Shown in pieces: positions 21,417-31,257 of a stretch of DNA of 64,000 nt (the first letter of the stretch is position 1; each line of letters opens with the position of its first letter). Source of the stretch: Thamnaconus septentrionalis (taxonomy: Eukaryota; Chordata; Actinopteri; Tetraodontiformes; Monacanthidae); the NCBI GenBank assembly GCA_009823395.1, contig CM020510.1, forward strand, positions 11,660,273-11,724,272, written 5' to 3'. A program made the position numbers and the translations under genes. The notes beneath the pieces were generated by a model. That model was not told the DNA's origin. It did not search any database and saw only the letters and a list, made by a program, of their open reading frames with translations.

Positions 21417-21709
21417 GAAAATAATGCTTTCTAATAAAGACCACATATTTTTATACATCAGAACTGTATGTACTACAGTACATACTATTTTCAGAATAAA
21501 GCAATTGTTAATAATTAGTTGGCACGAAGGAAACGGGCCACTTAAAGCTCTTGATGAAGACGAGAGAGAAGCGGAGGAGGAGGAGGAGGAGGAGGAGGAG
21601 AGAGAGCGAGACAATCTACATAACATGAACACGCCCTCTCTCTCCCTCCCTCTCCCTCGCGCACTTTCACTCACACACATGCACACTTTCCCTCAGTGAC
21701 TTCATCTCT

Positions 21710-22090
21710 CAGTCCGCGCGCTGCTTGCTCTCGGAAGCTGCAGGACGCGTTTCACTCTTTTTTATTTTTATTTTATTTTATTTTTTAAATCAATAACATT
21801 TTATTTTATTATTTATTTTTGCTGAATTCTCTCCTCGCGGAGACGACGTGACGTGGAGAAGTTGGATACGCGCGGACGCTGAAAGTGAGTGCACCGCCCG
21901 CTGCAGTGTGTGTGTGCGTTTGTGTGTGTGTTTGTGTGAGTGTTTTGGAGTCGTTGTCTACTCGAGTGAAAGCGACAACTGCCGCCGCAGAAAGCCGCAC
22001 GCTCGGGGAAGAGCTCGCGCGCATTCCGGCTCGCGTCCGTGCGTGCGCGTCCAGAAGACGGCTGGCTGGAGCGGATCAGTGGCAGCAGAA
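21710..22090 (+). promoter_or_regulatory. CpG-rich promoter-like island with consensus donor (candidate gpr4 5' exon)
   Basis: CpG density rises sharply between a polypyrimidine/AT-rich stretch and 22090. Within it a GTGAGT donor at 21885 follows GAAA, and no coding frame is recognisable. It is the only strong island between eml2 and about 30 kb and lies upstream, on the right strand, of gpr4, whose exon at 43230 has a strong acceptor. A gpr4 non-coding first exon is a reasonable but unproven reading; a long non-coding RNA is the alternative. Confidence 0.35.
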
Positions 22091-22331
22091 AATATTGACC
22101 AGGCAGAGAAAAGCTCATTTATCGCGGCTGTGTTGTTGGAAATAAAAAAGTCAGGTTGTGAGTCCTCAGAACGGGGTTCTGATTCAGGCTGGAGCTCGTG
22201 GCACCATGGGAGCAACACACAGTCACATTCCCTCAGTGTTGATAAGGCCCAGGTTTCCCACAGCAAGTGAACATCCTTTAACATTCTTTATGCTGAGGGT
22301 TTGAAATCATCCGTTGCATCAGTTTGCAGGG

Positions 22332-22335
<4 letters not shown>

Positions 22336-22393
<58 letters not shown>
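22336..22393 (+). repeat. (GT)n microsatellite
   Basis: Long GT tract of about 28 units. Confidence 0.97.
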
Positions 22394-22396
<3 letters not shown>

Positions 22397-24307
22397 TTGT
22401 TCCCATGATCTTCCTAAATCTCACTGAAGTCAAACTGCAAGCTCAGGAAAAGGGCAAAGCTGGATGAGCGTGAAGCCTCAACACGCGTGTCCTCTGCTGC
22501 TGTCAGTGTGTACTTGTGGACCAGCCAGTGGTGTCGGTGATCCTGGACATCTGGAGACGTGTGCGATTCGTGAAGCAAGGTTAGAAACAAGCTGGGTGTG
22601 TGACTGGACGAACGTGTTATCATGTTTGGAATCTTCTGATGAGATTTTGGAGTTGAGTGTTGTTAGGCTGCATGTTTAGCAGCTGACCCAGTGTCTGTCT
22701 GCTGGATGCCTGGTGGGACAGTTCCACCTTCAAAGTGGTTTTGGTCTTTATTGGTGTTGTGATCTAGAACTTGATGCATTGTGGGAGCCAGCAGAGAGCT
22801 CAGAGAGATCTTGATGTTGGGAGAACAGTCGACCTTTGGCACTTGGAGAGCTTGACTGTGTCAAAACCGACAGTCGATGTTCTTGTATAAGGTCGAGAAG
22901 GTCACTGAAAACAGACAACCTTTGAGTTTTGATTTGCAAACAGTAAGATTGGCGAAGTCGTCTTTGAGCGTTCCAGGATGTGGAACAGCAGTGTTTAATG
23001 ATGTGGCCCTGAGTCACATCAGAACAAAACACAACTACAATCTTACACACTGAGCCTCGAGAAGCAACAACTACCTTCTGTTTGAACAACTGCGGTGTGA
23101 CACACTGGGTTCGGCCAAAACAAATGATTATTATTATGATTATTGTTTTTTCCCCCTTCAGTGTCGGTTCATTTCTGATGACACTCGAGACTCTGTGTAA
23201 GCCTCCGACTCTTCCTGACATCAATTACACACTCACTCCCTATCATGATACTCGTGCAGCCCTGAGAACCAGATGAATCCACAAGCTTGTGTTTCATTTT
23301 CCTTGGCAGATATGACGCCAGCGCCCCTCCTGCTCGCATTCCCAGCCGGCGGCCTTTCATCTCGCGCATACGGACAGTTTACCAAAGCGGCATTTTTTTT
23401 GTTTCTCGCTAAGACGTGCAGTCGCACAGTTGAGAATCCCCGCGCTGCGGCGCAGATGATGCTGTCGGGGCGGTCGGAGAAGAGAGGGATGGCGAGACCG
23501 ATGATCTCCGGAAAAGAGAGGATCGTGCTTGAGTGCGTCTCAGGGAAACGGCTCCGCAGACCTTTACAGTCCTCTTCAGTAAACAGTTGGCACAATGAAT
23601 CCTCTGTTCCTCCTACAGAATTCCTGCGTCCGGCTCCGACAGCTTGATTTTTAAAAAGCAGTGGGAACTCCTCCTCGTCTCCGTCCGCGCGCTTCCCCTT
23701 CTGTTTTCCATCTTCTTCTGCACCTCCACCTGCACCCTCGATCCGTCCTTCTTACTTTACTTGTATCAGTCTCCACTTCTTCTGTTCATGGCTCCTTTTT
23801 TGCCCGTCAACTGACGAACGAACTAACTAACTATCAACTGTAATTTTGCTTTTAGATTCAAACATTAGCAGCAAAAAAACCTTTAACAGCAATGCAATGC
23901 AGTGTTTTCCCCTCAAACTACTGTTTGAAAATCATTTCTAATATTCTGCCTGGCTGGATTCAAGACCTGAGAACTGTTGTGCGAACACACTTCGCACAAT
24001 AGTTGCTTCTTGCTTCAACATCAACATCTTCTGCCTGGCAGTAGGAAGTTGGCTAGCGCATTAGCCCCAGTGTTGATGATGTCACTGAGGTGAGAAAGGT
24101 AGCAGAAGAAGAAGGATGATTAGTCGAGTCAGAGAGCGGACAGGTGTGTTCTTGCAAGAAGGTGCTGGGCAAGCAACCACACTTGCCAGGCCAGCTGGGG
24201 GCGCTGTGCCAGTTACAGAGGTGCTGTTCCAGCTGTCACAAGTCAGCGGATGTTGAAAATGATCCTTTAAGGAAAACAACCGTATTGTCTTGCGTTTATT
24301 CAGTCAT
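22394..24307. other. intergenic, no gene seen
   Basis: Several open frames exist (for example 23273-23647 on the + strand), but none shows a family signature or good splice context. A near-perfect 14-bp inverted repeat with a 5-nt loop lies at 23972-24004. Confidence 0.55.
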
Positions 24308-24317
24308 ATCTATCTCT
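24308..24317 (+). repeat. left target-site duplication of the LINE
   Basis: ATCTATCTCT, repeated at 25010-25019 immediately after the (GAA)n tail. Confidence 0.75.
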
Positions 24318-25009
24318 AAAAAGGTGGTTTGTCCTCTCTGGGTCGGTGGGGAGATCCTGCCTCAGGCGGAGGAGTTCAAGTATCTCGGGGTCTTGTTCAC
24401 GAGTGAGGGGAGGATGGAGCGTGAGATCGACAGGCGGATCGGTGCAGCGTCTGCAGTGATGCGGTCGCTGTACCGGTCTGTCGTGGTGAAGAAGGAGCTA
24501 AGCCGAAAGGCGAGGATCTCGATTTACCGGTCGATCTACGTTCCCACCCTCACCTATGGTCACGAGCTTTGGGTAGTGACCGAAAGAACAAGATCGCAAA
24601 TACAAGCTGCCGAAATGAGTTTCCTCCGCAGGGTGGCTGGGCGTACCCTGAGGGATAGGGTGAGAAGCTCGGCCACCCGGGAGGAGCTTGGAGTAGAGCC
24701 GCTGCTCCTCCGCATCAAGAGGGGCCAGCTGAGGTGGCTCGGCCATCTGTTCCGGATGCCTCCTGGACGCCTCCCTGGGCAGGTGTTTCGGGCATGTCCC
24801 ACCGGGAGGAGGCCTCGGGGAAGACCCAGGACACGCTGGAGGGACTATGTCTCCCGGCTGGCCTGGGAACGCCTTGGGGTCCCACCGGATGAGCTGGAGG
24901 AGGTGACTGGGGCCTGGGAGGTCTGGGCATCTCTGCTGAGGCTGCTGCCCCCGCGACCCGACCACGGATAATGCGGAAGAAGAAGAAGAAGAAGAAGAAG
25001 AAGAAGAAG
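24318..25009 (+). mobile_element. 5'-truncated LINE (non-LTR retrotransposon) with target-site duplication
   Basis: An open frame from about 24330 to the TAA at 24969 encodes the C-terminal part of a teleost non-LTR reverse transcriptase protein. Motifs are FKYLGV near the start, YVPTLTYGHELWV in the middle, QLRWLGHLFRMPPGRLPGQV, and GRPRTRWRDYVSRLAWERLG near the end. The RT catalytic core is absent, so the copy is 5'-truncated. It ends in a (GAA)n tail. The 10-bp word ATCTATCTCT flanks both sides (24308-24317 and 25010-25019) and is read as the target-site duplication. The frame is intact over 210 codons, so the insertion is probably fairly young. The clade is likely RTE-like or Rex-type, but I cannot settle it. 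Confidence 0.88.
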
Positions 25010-25019
25010 ATCTATCTCT
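25010..25019 (+). repeat. right target-site duplication of the LINE
   Basis: ATCTATCTCT, identical to 24308-24317. The first base could also belong to the tail. Confidence 0.75.
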
Positions 25020-25238
25020 GCTGTTTCATTTATATTCAGCCAATCGTCCTCAGTTCGGCATCCTCTGCTTGGATCAGAACCATCCCCCCCCCCCCACCAT
25101 TTCCATCCTCTCTTCTGAACTATTTCTGACCTAAGGTGAAAGATAATCTGGGCTGCTTGAACTGCAACCTTGAAGGCAGAATGACTGTGGTTTGCGAAGA
25201 GCTTCGGCTGTGTTCCTTTAACTGATCTTCCACTCTGG

Positions 25239-25557
<319 letters not shown>

Positions 25558-25968
25558 ACCACATCCTCCTGATAGATCAGACCCCTCCCTCCAGTGTGTT
25601 AACAGTGTTTCTCAGAAGTCGGGCCATTCATCATTGCACTGCCTGTAAATTTGCCGCTGTAAAAAATCATTTGCAATGGATCGGATGTATCAGATGCTCC
25701 TCCACCTCCACCTTGCAAGTCGAGGAGCCTACTTTCTTTTAGGTCCCGCATTTAAAATCGACTTTAACTCTTCGTAGGTCTGTAACCTATAATGTAAGTA
25801 CCATTTTCCACCCAGTTCAGATCTTCATTTTTCATCCCACAGGTCGACTTCTCTTGATGCAATTTTTCAAAAACTTTATCGACCTCCAGAGCACAACAGA
25901 TTCAGCCCTCTATTTACAGCTTGCTGCCGAGGCTGATGCTTTGCTGCGCTTCCTACTTTGTCGGTGGG

Positions 25969-26006
<38 letters not shown>

Positions 26007-26939
26007 TGTGTGTGTGTGCGTGGGTTCTAAGGGCCGTGTGTCTTGACGCACACATTTTGAATAAAGTAGCAAAAAAAGGAGAGCAGGGTGGACTTTCCTT
26101 GTTTCCTTTGAGCTCCCTGAAAGGCCGAAGATGCAAAGATAGAAAACGCAGGTAAAATGAATTTTTAAACAACACTGTATCCCTTAATTGCATCGACCTG
26201 TGCGTTGTCTCCAGTCCTTCATAAAACTTTAAGACCATGTCTGCAACATTAACGCCTATCGATCTATAAAGAGCAGCAGTGGTCTCACTCAGAGTGGCGT
26301 GTGGGGTTCGTACACGTCCAACAGCAGCTCTGAATCCCATCAGCGACTGCATGCACGTCAACAAGAAGTTCACGAATCTTCTGTGTGCGAGCGAATCCCT
26401 CTGCCTCAGTGCGGTCGTAACGCTACAAGCGGCTTTCGGTGTCGCCTCACTTCAAGGATCGGGGTCAAGTTAAAGAGAGGAAAAAAAAAAGTCAAAAAGA
26501 AACCATGATTGACAGAGTTTTTTAAAAATGGAGGTGAGCCTAAATGAGGTGGCGAGGGTGCCGAGAGGAGCTTCAGCCGGGGTTGAATGTGACGGAGGAC
26601 GCAGTGAGTGTGTAATTGCTCTCCAGGGGAGTTTTGAGAAGCAGCACTTAAGAGCCTCTGTGGTTCCGTAATCACAGTGATTAAGGGCCGGCGCGATGCT
26701 AACGGCGAGGAAGTCGGGAGGATCGACGCTCGACACACTGCGTTGGTAAATTTTAAACATACAACAAAAAACGTCACTGACGTATTTTTTGGAAAAGCTT
26801 GACAGTTTATAGACGAGTTGATGTGTTGCTGAGTGATCCAAAACAAAACAAAACAAAGCATTTTGAAATTCCTGTTGTTCGGTCCAGTCCATTACTGGGA
26901 GTAGTTTTCCTAAACTAAGGATAAAGATGTGGGATTTTT
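25558..26939. other. intergenic, no gene seen
   Basis: It contains an interrupted (GT)n tract (25972-26017) and moderately CpG-rich sequence at 26270-26460. Open frames in both orientations lack recognisable motifs. Confidence 0.55.
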
Positions 26940-27041
26940 CTTCTTCTTCTTCTTCTTCTTCTTCTTCTTCTTCTTCTTCTTCTTCTTCTTCTTCTTCTTC
27001 TTCTTCTTCTTCTTCTTCTTCTTCTTCTTCTTCTTCTTCTT
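26940..27041 (+). repeat. (TTC)n microsatellite, about 34 units
   Basis: A perfect TTC tract of about 102 bp, that is (GAA)n on the minus strand. No LINE body adjoins it on either side, so it is not simply the tail of a reverse-oriented copy of the 24-25 kb element. Confidence 0.96.
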
Positions 27042-27408
27042 TTTTAACTAACTCATTCTCATCTTTGTGTTTTATTGTATAATATTGTGCGGTTAACTGT
27101 GACTGCTGTGTTCATGATGCTAGAAACTCTGTGGGTGTTGGGGTGAGTAAGCGACATAATTTATACTTTATACAAAGCTGCAGATGCTGGTGCAGAGGCC
27201 GCTGACTCTACAGCGGATCGTGTGGAGATTACGGAATAAACAACATTGATTAAAAATTACGTGACATCAGAATGAAGTGAATCCCTGCTTACTGCTAACT
27301 TTTAGCCAATACTCCTAGTTCGTAAAATCGAGAAAAAAAAATGAGGCTGCAGCACTTTTTTGAGTGTCTTCAGTCTGTTGGAGCAGAGCAGATATTCTTG
27401 GTACAACT

Positions 27409-27546
27409 ACGTGTTTCGGCTTGTGGCCTCCCATCAGGGTCATCGTCCAAGATGACCCTGTTGACCCTTGGGGTCACATTTTAGCCATTGGCTCCTCGGG
27501 GTCATCACCTCAGTGGCCCTGGTGGAGGCCACAAGTTGAAACATGT
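27409..27546. repeat. fold-back (inverted) repeat, possible MITE
   Basis: The left arm starts ACGTGTTTCGGCTTGTGGCC; the right arm, read on the other strand, starts ACATGTTTCAACTTGTGGCC. The arms pair over about 32 bp with a few mismatches around a core of roughly 75 bp. Inside lies a perfect 10-bp inverted repeat (CAGGGTCATC 27435-27444 with GATGACCCTG 27451-27460). The element looks like a small non-autonomous repeat; no superfamily assigned. Confidence 0.65.
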
Positions 27547-28466
27547 CAGTCACATAAAGATCAGAAGATCAGACCTAAAGATTAGACCAATGTTAGCAAA
27601 GACAAAAAAAAAAGTTCTAATAATACTTTGACCACAAAAAACTGATGACCAGTGCGCAAATTTGTTTGAGTTCTGTTTTTTGTACTTTAAGGGAAAATTC
27701 TGCCAAACTGCAATGTTTTACGACTCACCCCAGGGTCAGTGGAAGCCATGAGGACATTTTCTAATTCTGTGGAAGTCACTCACGGCAAAGGACTTCTGAG
27801 GACATCAGTCAAATTACATAACTGCACATCTTCATACTATTTTTATACTTAAAAACAAAAGTCTCAGTAGTGCAGTAGCTGACTACAATAGTTGTGAAAT
27901 TCTTCACACTGATAAAATGTTTACTTAGCTAAGAAAATGTCTCCAGTGGGCACTGGAGTGGAAATGAGTAGCTCAAGAAATTGTGTATAATGTGCAGTAT
28001 ATGTCATTGCATATTTTCACATATTCCCAGAGGTTTGCTGCTCGTTTGCGTCTCGTCCACGATGCCGAAGGGCCCCAGTCTTTGTCATTAAAGGCTTAGT
28101 GGGTTGGCCAACGACAACAAAAGGCCACCCATTGCTGCATGATAGGACGTGTGTTTGTTCGGGCATGTGTGTGTGCATGCATGCGCCTGTGCAGTCGATA
28201 GCGCCGCTATGTGATGGCTTGGAATGAAATTGCGTCGGCTGCAGGGTTGGGAGGCGGAAGTTCCGTCTGCGTTATCTTGGAAAATGAAATGTCATAAACG
28301 CCGCCGTCTCGGTTCGAGGAATGATTCACAAGCAAGTGCAGTCGATGGTCGGCTGAGACACACACACGCACACAAACACACACACACAAAACACACCCTG
28401 CTTCCTCCACACAGTGGCAGCATCTTTTAATTTTTAATCTGTTTCCCAGAGAGTCAAGTGCTCATT

Positions 28467-28468
<2 letters not shown>

Positions 28469-28504
<36 letters not shown>
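28469..28504 (+). repeat. (CAT)n microsatellite
   Basis: Twelve perfect CAT units. Confidence 0.95.
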
Positions 28505-28505
<1 letters not shown>

Positions 28506-29771
28506 GGCCCATGTTCCAAACCGTTGATTTGTTTGTCGTCATGGTGATGCAGCAGCTACTTACCTCTACTGGAAACACTGGTCCTCACGGTCGATCTGAG
28601 TTCTGCCTCGACCACTGTCGCCTCTCACAGTTCGCCAGCCCGACATCAGCTCGGTGACATTTCACCGCCGCCTCATTTAGTCACTTCTTCCGCCGCATTA
28701 AAATAATACTTCGCTTGTAATTCATCGCAGCAAAAAGGAAGAAAAAAAAATGAAGAGTTTATTTTTAAATTAGAATTCACAGGGACTCGATTTCAGAGCC
28801 ATTCTTGTCAGTGAGTGTGCGCTACTCCTTCGCTGCTTTATGCTCTAATGTGAACAAATAAATATGGAACCCTGACTTTATGGGCTGTGTAATTTATTTG
28901 GACTTGTGCACTATGACACAGCCGCCAATGACGTCATGTTTTGCAATCACAACGTTGACAAAATAAAGTTAAAATCCCAGGGATAGCGATACTGCTTTAG
29001 GTGTAATGTTTACATCCCCTGGACTGCACTGGTTGCTGTTGACCTTGTGTCTGTCACTTTTTCACCTTGTGTCTGTCACTTTTCTACTGAAAGAGGAGAT
29101 GTGACCAGGGAAATGCATGTGTTTGTATGTGTGTGTGCATTACTGCTGCTGACGCCACGTCTAAATGCGTCCAGGCTGTGATGAGCTCACTGTTGTCCGT
29201 CTAGACCTGTACGCACACACACACACTTGCCTGCTAAATCAGCCGAGGGTCGCCAACATCTCTTTCAGATTATTGGCCACAGCTGTTTTATCTAAAATCT
29301 CAGTTCATTTTAAATTGAGGAATCAGCTCAAAGTTTTGGTGCTCTAAATATTCAGTCTTTGATCACTTCAGGGTGTGAAAGTGACTCTTCACACCCAAAC
29401 ATCGGACCTGCTGCTACGGAAGCTGGTCAGAAAGGCTCTTTCTCGTGTCCTGCGCTGGAATGCAAGATGAAACTGTCTTTAGGTTAGATATTGATGCCAT
29501 TTGAGTCATTTTTGCTATCTTTCATTCAGTTGCTGGCGAGAATCAAGTCAGTGGTCTGAAAGCAAAAGCACAGCTGACTGCAGAAAGTGGAGGATGTTTG
29601 ATACTTTGATTTCATTTGCTCTATAATGTAGTTTCCACGGCGGGTCTTCTGGCTTCTTCTTCTGTGGTGGTTTCCTCTATTTGACCCAGAAACCTGCTTT
29701 ATCTCATGTCTTCCACCTCAGTAGCCTGATTGAATTGAACTGAATTAGCCTCATGAACCGCCTCATGAACT

Positions 29772-29803
29772 GCAGAACAGTTGTTGTTAGTCAACTGTTC
29801 TGC
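29772..29803. repeat. perfect 12-bp inverted repeat (hairpin)
   Basis: GCAGAACAGTTG (29772-29783) and CAACTGTTCTGC (29792-29803) are exact reverse complements around an 8-nt loop. The stem is shorter than a typical pre-miRNA and no flanking pairing is evident. Confidence 0.7.
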
Positions 29804-31048
29804 GCTGCATAACAAAATATCTGTATCTCTGCTCTACCTGGATACCTGCTTCTTGACTTGTGCACACTTGTAGAAACAAAAGGCCCACTGTGTTTGTCAC
29901 ATATCTTTCCCAAGCTCACTGGGTTGAAGGTGAAGCAGGATTTGGTAAGATCTGCACCCTCCGTGCCCTCGTGTCACTCCGCACTCCCCAGACCAGAATA
30001 AAAAGCAGCCAATCAGACAAGAATAGACAAAACAGGAAATGGAACAGGAAGCAGCTGCATCCTGGCAGCAATTTTAGAAGAGGCTCGATGACCCGTGAAC
30101 CCCGAACCTGGACCTGAACCTGAACCAGGTCCTTGTTACGAAACAGGGAGGATTTAGATTCGGCCTCCTCCTCCGAGATCTCAGCGCTGGGTGTGCAGGA
30201 AGAAGAAGAGTGAGAACTGCAGGGCAGGAGTGATGAAACGACGCACGGCCACACCTGTTGTTGCGTGACGTTCGCAGCTCTTTGCGGTTCTTTGTTTGTT
30301 TCCTGGTAAGGATTCTTCCCCGTTTGTTTAGGATCCGTGTAATCGAGTCTGTATTTGTTTGTCGGGCGTGTGCGCGTTTCGTTGAATGCCCGCGAGCTGC
30401 TCGTCTGTCAGCGCTCTCCAGTCTCTCGTCCGCTCGTCCACACACACATGCGCGTACACACTCACACACGTGCACACAGAGCTCAGCTGGGATCGCTCTG
30501 GCAGCCAGCACCTCACAAATGACGGGACCTTTTCCCGCATCCCGTCATTAGAAGCGCTGACACCTCGGTATCCAAACCCTCGGCTACGATATCATTTGTC
30601 TGGGGTGCCGCTGACGACACGGCGCGAAACTTAGAAACTGCTGCGTCCTGACAAAACTCACCTGCCAAGTCAGACGCCAGACGAGGACACACATCAAGTT
30701 GGGGAAGAAAAAAAATACTGTCATAGACAACATGATAGTGAAACACAAAAACACACATGAAGAATAAAACCAAAGCACAAAATGTGGGTTTAAAATAAAG
30801 GCTTTTTATGATTCAAGAAGAGTGCCTTGGATTTTCCATTTTTTGGTAGAGCGAAGAACCTTAGAACCTTCTGAGCACTCTGGACCTTCTTTCTTCTCTG
30901 TGCATCTTGCTGTTGGTTAGAAATTAAATGTGAATTGTGGCTTTGAGGTCACTGGAAGCAACAGCAAAAAAACCTTAAAGCCTTACGTAGATCCTTGACC
31001 TTAGCGACAGTAAATACCTGTAGAGAATTAGTTTTTATTTATTTAATT

Positions 31049-31257
31049 CAGTGTTTCTCAAAGTGGGTATCCAGCCTTATCGCTAACCTTAATGCCTATG
31101 GGGTCAAAAGTCAACTTTGTCCTAGAGACATGGGACCACTTGCAGGATCATGGGATCCCTCAAGACACAGCCACGTCAAATTTGGGGCTTCTAGGGGGGC
31201 ATGAAAAATTTTCTTACTCCAAGGTGGGGCGTGACAGAGAAAGTTTGAGAACCACTG
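31049..31257. mobile_element. non-autonomous hAT transposon (MITE) with perfect 8-bp TSD
   Basis: The 209-bp element begins CAGTGTTTCTCAAA and ends TTTGAGAACCACTG; the ends are inverted repeats with one mismatch in 14. They match the CAGTGxTTCTCAAA terminus typical of Charlie-like hAT elements. The 8-bp word ATTTAATT flanks it exactly on both sides (31041-31048 and 31258-31265), the duplication length expected for hAT insertion. There is no transposase frame inside, so it must be mobilised in trans. Confidence 0.9.

Noticed and set aside
21330..21686. Minus-strand frame with a long poly-His run
   Set aside because: It is produced by the (GAT)n microsatellite and GA-rich flank.
23273..23647. 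Plus-strand 124-codon frame after a TTGGCAG acceptor-like word
   Set aside because: The peptide has no recognisable domain and no supporting upstream exon; chance open frame in a GC-rich patch is likelier.
24498..24965. Minus-strand frame of 155 codons
   Set aside because: It is the antisense shadow of the LINE C-terminal frame.
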